From NCBI GenBank assembly GCA_963792075.1, contig CAWBUW010000007.1:806001-870000 (forward strand): a stretch of DNA of 64,000 bases, in the 5' to 3' direction. The notes under the pieces were generated by a model. The model searched no databases, was not told the DNA's origin, and saw nothing but the letters and a program-made list of their open reading frames with translations. This document shows positions 26,419 through 35,711 of the stretch, piece after piece. The position numbers and the translations under genes were made by a program. Numbering within the stretch: position 1 is the stretch's first letter; each line of letters begins with the position of its first letter. This stretch comes from CAWBUW01 sp963792075. Lineage in GTDB: Bacteria > Chloroflexota > Anaerolineae > Anaerolineales > UBA4823.

Positions 26419-26814
26419 ATGTTTTCTCCTAAATTACTCCGTATAACCCTGCTGTTACTCACCACTGTCCTGCTGCTTACAGCTTGCACTTCGACCGAAT
26501 CGGGTGCAGCCAAGGCAGTACAGGCTTACCTTCAAGCCTTGGTAGACAAAGACCAGGACCGTTTACTTTCCACGATCTGCCCCACCTGGGAAACAGATGC
26601 CTTGCTCGAGTTGGACGCAATGAGTTTGATCGAGACAACCCTCTCGAATCTGTCCTGCGAACAGACTGGCAAGGAAAACGATCAGGCGCTCGTCGTCTGC
26701 CAGGGAAGCATTGATGCCACCTATGGCACTGAAATCCAGAAGTTCGACCTCGGCCAACGTACCTTCCAGGTGGAACAGTCCGGCAGCGATTGGTTGGTCT
26801 GCGGATACAGGTAA
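26419..26814 (+). CDS. small lipoprotein (131 aa)
   Basis: The sequence begins with a lipoprotein signal ending LLLTACTS, so the Cys near residue 23 should be lipidated. The mature ~108 residues form an NTF2-like or DUF4878-like small domain: AAKAVQAYLQALVDKDQDRLLSTICPTWE, then strands ending FQVEQSGSDWLVCGYR. Four mature cysteines besides the lipidated one suggest two disulfides. No ligand or reaction can be named. Seven bases separate it from the following SGNH-like gene. Confidence 0.68.
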   Translation: MFSPKLLRITLLLLTTVLLLTACTSTESGAAKAVQAYLQALVDKDQDRLLSTICPTWETDALLELDAMSLIETTLSNLSCEQTGKENDQALVVCQGSIDATYGTEIQKFDLGQRTFQVEQSGSDWLVCGYR

Positions 26815-26821
26815 ATAGACC

Positions 26822-27814
26822 ATGTCGAATCGTTCTGGTCGTTTGAGCGCGCCAGCTTTTTTACTCTGGTCTTTGGGCTTGTTTGCCACCGTCGTTCTTG
26901 CCAGCCTGATCATCTCGGCTGCTCGAAATTCCCCCCCAGCGCCGGCACCCACCGTTCCCGTATTGCCTACCTCTACCCCGCCTCCGCTGCGCCCTTCCGC
27001 CACGCTTGATGCAACCCCTGCCCTGGTCACCCCTTCACCGCTCCCCACGGTTTTTTCCAACCCTACGCCAACCCCGGCGCCGGTCACCCCAACCCCGCGC
27101 TTGCTGGAAAATTGGAAAGATTGGCCCGTCATACCGGTTGTTTCATCCAAAGCCATCGAAATCTACCGGCGCGGCCTGGAACAAGGGACTGACCCCCATG
27201 TTTTTTCTGTTTTGGGTGACTGTCAGAGCCTGCCAGAGACCTTCATGGGAACATATGACACCCAACCCGCAGTCGTTGCAGCACTGTCCCCTGAACTGAA
27301 GGAAACCATCCTCAATTTCTCGGGCTCGTTCTCCCGTCCAGAACCGACTACAAAGAGCGGTTCTACGGCTGCCGCCATGCTCTGGTTTGCCTGGCACGAA
27401 AACAAATATGGCTGCCAGCAGAACGAGACCCCTTTGGATTGCGAGCTGCGCCTGGCAAACCCATCGATCGCTTTTATCAACCTGGGCACGCACTATGAAA
27501 CGCGCAATATCGATTATTTACGCAAAGTGATCGAAAAACTGATCGCCCATGGCACGCTTCCCATCCTGGCAACCAAAGCCGACAACCGCGAGTTGGACGA
27601 TCGTCTGAACCTTGAAATGGCCCAGCTCGCGCTGGAATATGATCTTCCCTTGTGGAATTTTTACGCTGCGGTGAACGATTTTCCCGATCATGGCGTCAGC
27701 GTAAAAGCCGGGGATGAACACCTGGGGGTGATCTATCTCGTCCCGGCTGCGCTCGAACGTCACCGTCTTACCGCCCTCCAGGCGCTGGATGCCGTCTGGC
27801 GCGGCGTTAAGTAA
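26822..27814 (+). CDS. membrane-anchored SGNH/GDSL-like hydrolase
   Basis: The 330-residue protein has an N-terminal membrane helix (residues ~12-33), a Pro/Thr-rich linker to ~100 and an extracellular SGNH-like domain. SVLGDCQS provides a GDS-type block I, with Cys in place of the usual Ser, although a Ser follows two residues later. FINLGTHYETRNIDYLRKVIEKLIAHGTLPILATKADN matches the block III region, and a C-terminal His (ALERHRLTALQALD) fits the catalytic base. The substituted block I makes catalysis uncertain; it may be an acyl-esterase or a carbohydrate-binding relative. Confidence 0.62.
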   Translation: MSNRSGRLSAPAFLLWSLGLFATVVLASLIISAARNSPPAPAPTVPVLPTSTPPPLRPSATLDATPALVTPSPLPTVFSNPTPTPAPVTPTPRLLENWKDWPVIPVVSSKAIEIYRRGLEQGTDPHVFSVLGDCQSLPETFMGTYDTQPAVVAALSPELKETILNFSGSFSRPEPTTKSGSTAAAMLWFAWHENKYGCQQNETPLDCELRLANPSIAFINLGTHYETRNIDYLRKVIEKLIAHGTLPILATKADNRELDDRLNLEMAQLALEYDLPLWNFYAAVNDFPDHGVSVKAGDEHLGVIYLVPAALERHRLTALQALDAVWRGVK

Positions 27815-27877
27815 TCCCCTCACACCCTCCCCAAAATTGCTCCGGGTTTTGGCCGTTCCTTATAGCCGAATTTCTTG

Positions 27878-27883
27878 TATACT
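27878..27883 (+). promoter_or_regulatory. -10 box of the leaderless Kelch protein gene
   Basis: TATACT ends seven bases before the ATG at 27891; no ribosome site is present in the gap. Confidence 0.5.
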
Positions 27884-27890
27884 AATTTGT

Positions 27891-30101
27891 ATGAACAAAA
27901 GGTTCATTACAAACATTTCTGTCCTCTTTTTGATACTTCTACCCTTGCTGATTGGGCCATGGAGCGATTCTGGCACCCTACGCGCGCAAGCGATTTATTC
28001 TCTGCCGGCTGCTGAGGCTCGCTGCCAGATTTCTTCCTCCCAGACGATGACGGATTCGCTGCAATCTGACAAGACTGCATCGCGTTGCGCGCTGTCTCCA
28101 GGTGCCTGGAAGGTCAAAGCATCATTAGGGACTGAAGTTTATGGAAATGGAATCGCCAGCGATGGAATCTATGTGTACTCTGTTGGCGGCCACAAATTAT
28201 TAGAGATCGGGGGCATCGTATCGAACCTGTTCGCTCGTTACGATCCACGCGCCGACACCTGGACTTCGCTTGTTCCCCTGCCTACCCCTGTCTATGATGC
28301 CGTGGTCATCTATGCGGAAGGAAAATTATATGTCTTCGGCGGTATGATCGATGCACTATCGGTAACCGATCTCGTCCAAATTTATGATATTGGACTTGAA
28401 ACCTGGTCGAATGGCACCCCCATGCCTGCTCCACGACAGCAAATGGGTGGAGGCTACTACAATGGAAAAATATATGTTGTAGGTGGTTTCCAAAGCGACA
28501 ACATGACTGATGCTAAAAACGCGACTTGGGAATATACACTCGCCGGTGGGACGTGGGCGACAAAAGCGCCCATTCTTAATGCGTTAGGTGGCCCCGGTTC
28601 AGGGGTCGTCAATGGGCACCTTTATATCCTTGGCGGACGAGAATCGTCCGGCGCCGTGCTCGACACTGTATATGATTACAATATCAGCGCAGATGCCTGG
28701 ATGGCAGTATCCACCATGCCCACCCTGGTGAACTATCCAGGCAGCGCGGTATACGGTGGGCGCATCTGGGTTTTTGGCGGCGGGAACCCCTACCGGGCCA
28801 ATTCTGCACAATCTCCGGAAAGCATCGAGAGCTACAACATCACTCAGATTTTTGATCCTGCAACTAATTCTTTCTTAGCCGGACCCAATCAAAATGTCGC
28901 CCGCTCTTACCAGAGCGGCGCCGTAGTGGAAAACCTGATCATTTCTGTGGGTGGGTATGATAGCGGCACCAAAAAATCATCGAATGTTGTCGAGGTTGCC
29001 GAGCAGAAACCACTGAAGATCCTCCTTGCGTATGCAAATGATAACAACACTCCCCCTCTCACCCTTCAAGAACAGCTCCTGAATTTACCGAGTGTCGGAC
29101 TGGTGGAATTTTATGATGCCGGAGAAAGCACCCCCTCGATTGCCGCACTGCAAGCCTACGACGTTGTCGTAACTGTGAGCAATATGGGAGCGTTCAACAG
29201 CAAGGAACTGGGAAATGTGTTTGCAGATTACCAGGATAGCGGTGGAGTCCTTGTTGCTTTTAACTTCAGCTTCTCCTCTACCAGGGGCCTGGATGGCCGC
29301 TGGATCTCGGGTGGTTATTCGCCATTCAATCTAACTGACGCCACTATTTCAGTTATCTCCTCGCTGGGTGCCTATTCTGTCGGACACCCGCTCATGGCGG
29401 GGATTTCAACCTTTGGTGCTTATTACCGCCAGAATCTCATCCTGGCCTCCGGTGCGCAGTTGGTTGCTTCTTGGGCAGATGGGAGTCCGCTGATTGCCAC
29501 CAAAGGCCGTGCGGTGGGCGTGAACGCTTATCTGGGGGATCTGGTCGATCCATGGAACGGCGATTACGCTCGTCTCATCGTCAATGCCGGCTACTGGCTG
29601 CTGCAGAGCTCTTGTACCTACCTGGCTTGCAACCGCGCCACTGTTATCCAGGGCTCCCTCACCGCAGAGGATGCTGTCTCAATGGGCCGCCTCAACCAGA
29701 ATGACACCGAGAGCACTTGCGACGCTCCGTTGGCCTGTCCAGGTACATCGAGTGGTAATACACTCCATTACGATGCTTACCCATTCCTGAATAACACCGG
29801 CAAGAGCCAGTGTGTGAAAGTGACTCTCGATCCACGCAGTTGTACCGGGACGACCTATATTCAGAGCAGTGCTTACCTGGGCCCTTACAATCCAACCAAC
29901 TTGTGTACCAATTACCTGGCGGATATCGGTGCCAGCCCGGCCATGGCCAAATCCTATTCCTTCACAGTCCCGGCCTGGCAAAGCTATACCGTCATTGTGA
30001 ATGAAGTCAATCCAAGTGCGTACTGCCCCGCTTACACCCTGGTTATTTCCGCCGGCGATTGCCCAATCAAGAGCACTTTCCTCCCTGAGCTTGCTCGTTG
30101 A
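27891..30101 (+). CDS. secreted Kelch-repeat protein
   Basis: This 736-residue protein has an N-terminal signal peptide (MNKRFITNISVLFLILLPLL, cleavage near AQA) and a Kelch propeller with repeats such as KLYVFGGM, KIYVVGGF, LYILGGR and IWVFGGG. A middle ThuA/glutamine-amidotransferase-like domain follows (KILLAYANDNNTPPLTLQEQL, YDVVVTVSNM, SGGVLVAFNF). The C-terminal ~190 residues are cysteine-rich and strand-forming. No transpeptidase or LPXTG signal is seen. It probably binds surface or extracellular polymers. The ATG is preferred because a TATACT box is seven bases upstream; an in-frame upstream start at 27789 overlaps the previous gene. Confidence 0.75.
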   Translation: MNKRFITNISVLFLILLPLLIGPWSDSGTLRAQAIYSLPAAEARCQISSSQTMTDSLQSDKTASRCALSPGAWKVKASLGTEVYGNGIASDGIYVYSVGGHKLLEIGGIVSNLFARYDPRADTWTSLVPLPTPVYDAVVIYAEGKLYVFGGMIDALSVTDLVQIYDIGLETWSNGTPMPAPRQQMGGGYYNGKIYVVGGFQSDNMTDAKNATWEYTLAGGTWATKAPILNALGGPGSGVVNGHLYILGGRESSGAVLDTVYDYNISADAWMAVSTMPTLVNYPGSAVYGGRIWVFGGGNPYRANSAQSPESIESYNITQIFDPATNSFLAGPNQNVARSYQSGAVVENLIISVGGYDSGTKKSSNVVEVAEQKPLKILLAYANDNNTPPLTLQEQLLNLPSVGLVEFYDAGESTPSIAALQAYDVVVTVSNMGAFNSKELGNVFADYQDSGGVLVAFNFSFSSTRGLDGRWISGGYSPFNLTDATISVISSLGAYSVGHPLMAGISTFGAYYRQNLILASGAQLVASWADGSPLIATKGRAVGVNAYLGDLVDPWNGDYARLIVNAGYWLLQSSCTYLACNRATVIQGSLTAEDAVSMGRLNQNDTESTCDAPLACPGTSSGNTLHYDAYPFLNNTGKSQCVKVTLDPRSCTGTTYIQSSAYLGPYNPTNLCTNYLADIGASPAMAKSYSFTVPAWQSYTVIVNEVNPSAYCPAYTLVISAGDCPIKSTFLPELAR

Positions 30102-30159
30102 TCGATGATCTCGGCGCCAAAATAAACCTGACGGAGGAGCGCCCTTACTGTAAACGGTT

Positions 30160-30921
30160 TCAGGTCTCGCTTTGGGCTTTGCGTTTGCGTAAAAAAAACG
30201 GATAGCCCACACCCAAAAGCGCCGTATAAAAAAACCACTGCAAAGCATAGCCCAGGTGCGTGCCATCTGAAAGGTCGAGCTGGGGCAGGAAGCGGTATGG
30301 AAGCGCCTCGTTCAAGGCCTCGGGGCCTTGTTGAATGTAAACAGGCAGGAGAGGATAAGGCATCTGTGCTTCGAGGCGCGGAATGTTTACGTAATTCCAA
30401 AAATCAAGCCCCTCTTGCCCGAGGGCCAGGGTGGGGTCAGGGATGCCGCCCATCTCACCCCTCTCGGCGGGCAGGCGGATGATCCCCTTCACGTTGAGCA
30501 GCCCAGGTTCGTCATACTGGCGCCACGCTGCCGGGGTATTGGCATCGGCTGGGATCCAGCCCCGTTCCACCAGTACTGCCTGGCCATTTTCCATAACGAG
30601 AGGGGTTAAGAGGGCATAGCCAGGCTCGTTACCCCAGGTCTGAATCCAGACCTGGTTGCGGATGGCCACCTGGTGGGTGAAATCATAGCGTCCCCGGGCT
30701 TCGACCGGGCGATATTCCATTTCAAGCAGATCATCCGGGAAAGTCTCCAAGGAAAGATTGAGAGCAGGCATTGCCTGGACGGCGCGGATATGGTTGTTAA
30801 AGTCCTGGCGCTGGGCCATGCGATCCAACTGCCAGAAGCCCAGGCGGATGGTGAGCCACATCCCGGCTATCACCAGGAGAGTCGTCCACCACCAACGGCG
30901 GGAGAACATTAATCGCAGCAT
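30160..30921 (-). CDS. SURF1-family cytochrome oxidase assembly protein
   Basis: The 253-residue protein has the SURF1 layout: an N-terminal membrane helix followed by IRLGFWQLDRMAQRQ, a periplasmic loop domain with GRYDFTHQVAIRNQ, ALLTPLVMENGQAVLVERGWIP and LNVKGIIRLP, and a second helix near the C terminus (HLGYALQWFFYTALLGVGYPFFLR). SURF1 helps insert heme a into subunit I of heme-copper oxidases, which fits its place as the last gene of the caa3 operon. Confidence 0.9.
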   Translation of the reverse strand: MLRLMFSRRWWWTTLLVIAGMWLTIRLGFWQLDRMAQRQDFNNHIRAVQAMPALNLSLETFPDDLLEMEYRPVEARGRYDFTHQVAIRNQVWIQTWGNEPGYALLTPLVMENGQAVLVERGWIPADANTPAAWRQYDEPGLLNVKGIIRLPAERGEMGGIPDPTLALGQEGLDFWNYVNIPRLEAQMPYPLLPVYIQQGPEALNEALPYRFLPQLDLSDGTHLGYALQWFFYTALLGVGYPFFLRKRKAQSET

Positions 30922-30940
30922 GAGAGTCTACACTCGCTGC

Positions 30941-31435
30941 TTATCGCATGGCCTGCTGCTTCAGCGGCCAGATTAGCAGGCTGTAGAGGCCGAATAATAA
31001 CCCCAACGGCAGCCCCGCCAGTAAGACTCCACCCAGGCGTGTAGAAAATGTCAGCGCTTCGCCCACGTCCAGTCCAAAATACTGCCCGGGCTGGAAAGAA
31101 CATGCATACACCATGTTTTCAGGCTTTTCTAAAGCCAGGCTGGCTGAGGCCCCCGCCGGTACATACATGGGACCAAGGGTGTGCGCTACGCTGTCTTGGT
31201 TGTGCACCACCAGCTTATCGCCCACCACAAAGCTCATATCTTTGGGCAATACGCTCTCACCCTCAGCCACCTTCGCCGCAGTTCCAGGTGGGATGGTCAG
31301 TTCGATGGTCGTAGGCGCCCGGCTGGAGGTGTCCTTGAGCAGGCGGAACGAAACTTCGCTGATACCTGCTGACAGAAGGATACCCGCGATTAGGGCGAAC
31401 AAGATGCGTACCAGAATAGCTTTACGCAAGGTCAT
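30941..31435 (-). CDS. membrane protein with a ligand-poor cupredoxin-like domain
   Basis: The 164-residue protein has membrane helices near both ends (about residues 8-28 and 130-152). Between them a plastocyanin-like segment reads FVVGDKLVVHNQDSVAHTLGP, then MVYACSFQPGQYFGLDV. The His and Cys are where copper ligands are expected, but the second His and Met of a blue-copper CxxxxH/M loop are replaced. It may bind copper weakly or not at all. It starts in an ATGA overlap with the SCO gene, so a role in CuA or CuB delivery is the natural inference. Confidence 0.6.
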   Translation of the reverse strand: MTLRKAILVRILFALIAGILLSAGISEVSFRLLKDTSSRAPTTIELTIPPGTAAKVAEGESVLPKDMSFVVGDKLVVHNQDSVAHTLGPMYVPAGASASLALEKPENMVYACSFQPGQYFGLDVGEALTFSTRLGGVLLAGLPLGLLFGLYSLLIWPLKQQAMR

Positions 31436-32016
31436 TTCTCTTGACTGAGGGTGCGTAGATCGGCCGCGATCAGCTCGGCGCTCAAGTCCGCGGGATACAC
31501 CGACCGCAGCCGCCCTCGCGTGTCGATCAGGTAGATGCGGCTCGAATGGGTTTCGCCGCCATCGATCACGGTAACACCGTAATCTTTCCAGCTCCTGGTC
31601 AGATCGACCTGGCTGCCGGTGAGACCCAGGAAGGTCGGGTCGAATTGGTTCATAAAATATGCCAACTTCTGGGGGGTATCACGCTCAGGGTCGGTCGTCA
31701 CCATGATGACCTGCAACCGGTCAGCGTCTGCACCCAGTAAGATGCGGACTCGTTTCAGCACTGCCATCGTCGTCGGGCACACATCCGGGCAAGAGGTATA
31801 GCCAAAAAACAACAGCACGTATTTGCCGCGGAAGGCTTCCAGGCTGATCGTTTCCCCGCTTTGGTTGGTGAGGCTGAAGTCCGGTGCAACCGTGGGTGGG
31901 TTGATCACTGAGCCGTGTAGACCCTCAGGAGGCCGGTTGGCCAAGATGACGATAAAGGCTGCCGCCAGGATCACTACCAGGGAAGCTAACGCGATCCAGG
32001 GGAATTTCTTCTCCAT
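31432..32016 (-). CDS. SCO1/SenC-type copper chaperone
   Basis: The 194-residue thioredoxin-fold protein has an N-terminal anchor (residues 6-27), the copper motif CPDVC at Cys76/Cys80 and the downstream copper His in GGETHSSRIYLID near residue 155. VAPDFSLTNQSGETISLEAF and FGYTSCPDVCPTT are SCO signatures. Family knowledge: SCO proteins deliver copper to or reduce the CuA site of subunit II. ATG 32016 has GGAG six bases upstream; in-frame codons further upstream overlap the oxidase subunit gene and lack a ribosome site. Confidence 0.93.
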   Translation of the reverse strand: MEKKFPWIALASLVVILAAAFIVILANRPPEGLHGSVINPPTVAPDFSLTNQSGETISLEAFRGKYVLLFFGYTSCPDVCPTTMAVLKRVRILLGADADRLQVIMVTTDPERDTPQKLAYFMNQFDPTFLGLTGSQVDLTRSWKDYGVTVIDGGETHSSRIYLIDTRGRLRSVYPADLSAELIAADLRTLSQEK

Positions 32017-32071
32017 ACAACTCTCCAGTCGCCAGGCGAGTTTAGCGCGCCCATAAACTTCGCTGCTTGCA

Positions 32072-32830
32072 TTATTTGACACTGCCGATCAAATACAAAG
32101 CCGGATAGTAGATAATCCACACGAGGTCAACAAAGTGCCAGTAAACCGCAGACGCCTCCACTGCCCAATGCTTCTCTGCCGAGTAATGACCGCGCATCCC
32201 GTTGCGCAGGACAATGGCCAGGAAGATGACTCCGGTAAATACGTGAAAAGCATGGTAACCGGTCATCACATAGAATACCGCACCCTCCACCCCATCTCCC
32301 GGGCCAAAGGGCGCAATTCGCCACTCCACGCCCAGCACCCCGACCAGGAAAAGCACGCCCAGCGCGATGGTGACGGTGATGCTGATCAAGAATTGCTTGC
32401 GATCGTCGTGTTTCATGGAAGTTTCGGCGCGATTGGCGAAGAAAGACGAAACCAGCAAGACCGAGGTAACTGCCAGGCCAAGCACCTGGTTTAGTTCTGG
32501 CCGTGTCCCGCCCAACAGGGTAATCCGCGAAAGCAGCAGCCCGCCGAAGATAAAGAGATCTGAGACGAAAAACATCCACAAACCCAGGCGGTTGGTGACC
32601 AGTTTATAAGCGAAGGACTCCGGCTCAGTTTCGGTTTCGTTCTCAAAAAGCCGGTAGATGTGCATGTAATAATACAGAACCAGCCCGGCCTTGATCAGCG
32701 CAACCAGGCCTAATACAATCCAAACCTTAAGGAACAAAGCAAAAACGAACTCGAAGACGGTCAGAACTGCCAGGCCGCCAAAAACGAACAGGCCCAGGCG
32801 CAGCGCGGTAGATTTGTTCATGTGGGCCAT
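32072..32830 (-). CDS. ctaE: cytochrome c oxidase subunit IV-III fusion
   Basis: In this 252-residue, roughly seven-span protein the first ~70 residues match a prokaryotic subunit IV (FEFVFALFLKVWIVLGLVALIKAGLVLYYYMHI). The remainder is subunit III, with VTNRLGLWMFFVSDLFIFGGLL, GAVFYVMTGYHAFHVFTGVIFL and EASAVYWHFVDLVWIIYYPALYL. Subunit III stabilises the proton-pumping core. It follows subunit I directly; GGAGG lies ten bases before ATG 32830. The fusion explains why no separate subunit IV gene is present. Confidence 0.9.
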   Translation of the reverse strand: MAHMNKSTALRLGLFVFGGLAVLTVFEFVFALFLKVWIVLGLVALIKAGLVLYYYMHIYRLFENETETEPESFAYKLVTNRLGLWMFFVSDLFIFGGLLLSRITLLGGTRPELNQVLGLAVTSVLLVSSFFANRAETSMKHDDRKQFLISITVTIALGVLFLVGVLGVEWRIAPFGPGDGVEGAVFYVMTGYHAFHVFTGVIFLAIVLRNGMRGHYSAEKHWAVEASAVYWHFVDLVWIIYYPALYLIGSVK

Positions 32831-32833
32831 GTC

Positions 32834-34669
32834 TTATTCGCCTCCGATGAATTTGACATACGTTGAGCCTGGCAATCCGTAATCGTAGGGTTCACCTACT
32901 ACTACCAGCGGCCGGTCATAATTGTGCTCAGGCATCGGTGAGGGCACCTGCCACTCAGGTGAGCGTGAATTCCACACATTGCCCGGCGCGAGCTCGCCAT
33001 GTTTGGCGCTCCAAACAAGGTTGATGAAGAAGACCAGCGTCCCCAGGGCAATCAAGAATCCGGCGACAGTCATAATGACATGATCGGAGGCAAAGCCCAG
33101 TGCCGGGTCATAGTCGGCAATGCGGCGGCGCATGCCCAGCAAGCCGACCCTCATCATGTATAGGGTCAGCACAAAAAAGCTTGGGGTCACCAGGAAGAAA
33201 TGCAGCTTGCCCAGTTTTTCACTCATCCGGCGGCCGGTCATTTTAGGGAACCAGAAATACGCCGCGGCGAAGAAAGGGAAGATGTAACCACCGAACATGG
33301 TATCGTGGAAATGACCGACAATGAAATAGGTGTCGTGCAGGTGCAGGTCGGTGGCTATGGTTGCGTTGGGAGGGCCAGAAAGCCCACCCAGTAAGAACAC
33401 CACAATCCCCGCCAGGATGAACCACATGGGCGTAGGGAAGGTGATCTTGCCCCGCCAGAGCGTGGCTACCCAAGAAAAAAACTTAACTCCGGTAGGCACC
33501 GCCACCAGGAGGGTGCTGTACATAAAAGGCACACGCAGGTATTCGGCCATGCCGGAGGTGAACATGTGATGTCCCCACACCAGAAAGCCCACCAGGGCAA
33601 TCGCCAGGGATGACATGGCCACCCATTTATAACCAAACAACGGTTTGCGAGCAAAGACCGGAAGCAGTTCACTGATCAAGCCCAGGCCGGGCAAGACGAA
33701 GACATACACGGCCGGATGTGAGTAGAACCAGAAAAGGTGTTGGAATAAGATAGGGTTGCCGCCCTTGACAGGGTCGAAGAAACCCGTCCCAAACAGGCGT
33801 TGGAACATCACCATCTGGAACGAAAGACCAATCAACTGCGTGGCAGTGAGGCTGATGAGCGAAGTCGCCAGGGCAGCCCAGACAAAGATCGGCAGCTTGA
33901 AGCCGGTCATCCCCTGGGCCCGTAAGCGGATGACAGTCACGAGGATGTTCAAACCGCCAAAAATCGAAGAGAAACCTGCCAGGGAGACTCCCAGGAAGAA
34001 CATTTGCATGCCGAGAGGTGCGCGGGCTGAAAGCGGTGGATAACCGGTCCAGCCTGTATCAAATCCTCCCAGGAATAGGCTCGAGAGCAGGATGATACCA
34101 GCCGGGACGGCGATCCAAAACGAGAATGCATTCAGGCGGGGGAAAGCCATATCCCGCGCCCCGATTTGCATCGGGACGAGATAATTCATCCACGCCGCAA
34201 TGCCTATCAAGATAGAGACGATCATCACCATGCCGTGTAATGACATGAGGGTGTTGTATTCGATGGGGGTTAAGAACTGCAGGCCGGTTTCGGCCAGCTC
34301 AGTGCGGAAGATCATAGCAAACATCCCGCCCACGCTCATCAGAATGAACGATAGCACCAGGTATTGGATGCCGATCACCTTGTGGTCCAGCGAAACGCCG
34401 AAGTAACGCCGCCAACCCAGGTGTGCCTCGCTTTGATGTTCGGGGAGCTCCTCGCCCGCGGCCTGTTTCAACCAATCATTCAGAGCACCCACTCCATACA
34501 AGAAGAACATCGCCCCCAGCAGCGCCCCAAAGACTGCGGCTGGTTCTGCTTTCCAGGCCGGCAACCCCATGAGCGCCCGGATGCCAGTAACAATCCCAAC
34601 ACCCAGGGCGGTTCCGGCGATCTCCCACAACAAACCACGTACCAAGCCGAGTGAAAAGAATTGCTTCAT
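32834..34669 (-). CDS. ctaD: cytochrome c oxidase subunit I (A2-type heme-copper oxidase)
   Basis: The 611-residue catalytic subunit has the heme/CuB histidines in SLHGMVM, YSHPAVYVFVLPGLG, VWGHHMF and DTYFIVGHFHDTMFGG. The proton-channel segment reads YSHPAV rather than GHPEVY, which defines the A2 subclass of proton-pumping oxidases. The N-terminal ~70 residues carry two extra membrane helices before the usual core (WRRYFGVSLDHKVIGIQYL). It reduces oxygen to water at heme a3-CuB in the cytoplasmic membrane. It lies 11 bases after the subunit II gene. Confidence 0.96.
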   Translation of the reverse strand: MKQFFSLGLVRGLLWEIAGTALGVGIVTGIRALMGLPAWKAEPAAVFGALLGAMFFLYGVGALNDWLKQAAGEELPEHQSEAHLGWRRYFGVSLDHKVIGIQYLVLSFILMSVGGMFAMIFRTELAETGLQFLTPIEYNTLMSLHGMVMIVSILIGIAAWMNYLVPMQIGARDMAFPRLNAFSFWIAVPAGIILLSSLFLGGFDTGWTGYPPLSARAPLGMQMFFLGVSLAGFSSIFGGLNILVTVIRLRAQGMTGFKLPIFVWAALATSLISLTATQLIGLSFQMVMFQRLFGTGFFDPVKGGNPILFQHLFWFYSHPAVYVFVLPGLGLISELLPVFARKPLFGYKWVAMSSLAIALVGFLVWGHHMFTSGMAEYLRVPFMYSTLLVAVPTGVKFFSWVATLWRGKITFPTPMWFILAGIVVFLLGGLSGPPNATIATDLHLHDTYFIVGHFHDTMFGGYIFPFFAAAYFWFPKMTGRRMSEKLGKLHFFLVTPSFFVLTLYMMRVGLLGMRRRIADYDPALGFASDHVIMTVAGFLIALGTLVFFINLVWSAKHGELAPGNVWNSRSPEWQVPSPMPEHNYDRPLVVVGEPYDYGLPGSTYVKFIGGE

Positions 34670-34679
34670 CTTGCCTCCT

Positions 34680-35681
34680 TTATTTCAAGGTTTCAATATA
34701 CGCGACCAGTGCTTCAACCTCGGTTTGGTCCAGCGTCCCTTCAAAAGAGGGCATCACATTTGCCGGGAAACCGGCCACGATATGAAGATTGGGATTATTG
34801 ATCGATTGGCTCAAATAATCATGGTCGGCCACAGTTTTCGTTCCGTCTTCCAGCGGCACTTCTGCCTCATACAAGCCAAACCAGGTGGGACCTATCTTGG
34901 GCGTTCCATCGGTCGAATGGCAAGACGTACAACCATACTGGGCGGCCAACTGTTCACCACGCAGCGCCGGGTTTTCGCTCACCGAGCTTTGTTGCTTGGT
35001 CACCCAGGCATCAAAATCCTGCTGCGAGACCACGTCAACCGCCCCCTCCATGTAAGCATGTGAGGCTCCACATAGCTCGGCGCAGCGCACCTTGTAATTA
35101 CCGATTACCGTGGGTGTGATGCGCAACTCGGTGGTCTGGCCAGGGACCAGATCTTGTTTCACCCGAAACTCGGGCACCCAGAATGAGTGGATCACATCCT
35201 CACTGGTCATTTGCAAGTCGATCTGGCGGCCAACCGGCAGATAGAGCTCAGTCGACATAATGCCGTAATCAGGATATTGGTACTGCCAGTACCATTGGCC
35301 GGCGATCACTTTGACCACCATCGCAGAAGGGTCAATCCGGCGCACTTCGCCCAGAGATTGGGCGCCGATATAGGCCAGGTAGATGACCGCCAGGAGAGGG
35401 AGCATGGTCCAGGTCACTTCCAGGCCTGTATTTCCAACAATATGGGCGCCATCTCCCAAATCACCTTTCCTGCGCCTGAAAACGACCAGGCTGTAAAGCA
35501 GGATAACGACGATCAGGGAGAATAAAAATGAAATGAACCAGAGGTGGATACCAAATACCTCGTCCACGAAGACGGCTTGAGCACTGGCCTGCAAGGGGAA
35601 CAATCCGGCGTTGGCCAAGCCGATATGGACCAGAAATGTGCTGGCCACCACCAAAAGGGCAACGACGACAATATGTTTCAT
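34680..35681 (-). CDS. ctaC: cytochrome c oxidase subunit II with fused cytochrome c (caa3 type)
   Basis: This 333-residue subunit has an N-terminal signal-like helix, two further membrane helices and a periplasmic CuA domain. The CuA ligands lie in HSFWVPEF and CAELCGASHAYM. A C-terminal cytochrome c domain has CTSCH and a Met ligand in NVMPSFEG. The fused heme domain marks a caa3 oxidase that can accept electrons directly from ACIII. ATG 35681 is chosen for GGAGG five bases upstream. It is the first gene of the oxidase operon. Confidence 0.95.
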   Translation of the reverse strand: MKHIVVVALLVVASTFLVHIGLANAGLFPLQASAQAVFVDEVFGIHLWFISFLFSLIVVILLYSLVVFRRRKGDLGDGAHIVGNTGLEVTWTMLPLLAVIYLAYIGAQSLGEVRRIDPSAMVVKVIAGQWYWQYQYPDYGIMSTELYLPVGRQIDLQMTSEDVIHSFWVPEFRVKQDLVPGQTTELRITPTVIGNYKVRCAELCGASHAYMEGAVDVVSQQDFDAWVTKQQSSVSENPALRGEQLAAQYGCTSCHSTDGTPKIGPTWFGLYEAEVPLEDGTKTVADHDYLSQSINNPNLHIVAGFPANVMPSFEGTLDQTEVEALVAYIETLK

Positions 35682-35711
35682 GATTGCCTCCGCCACTGTT
35701 ATAATAAGAAC

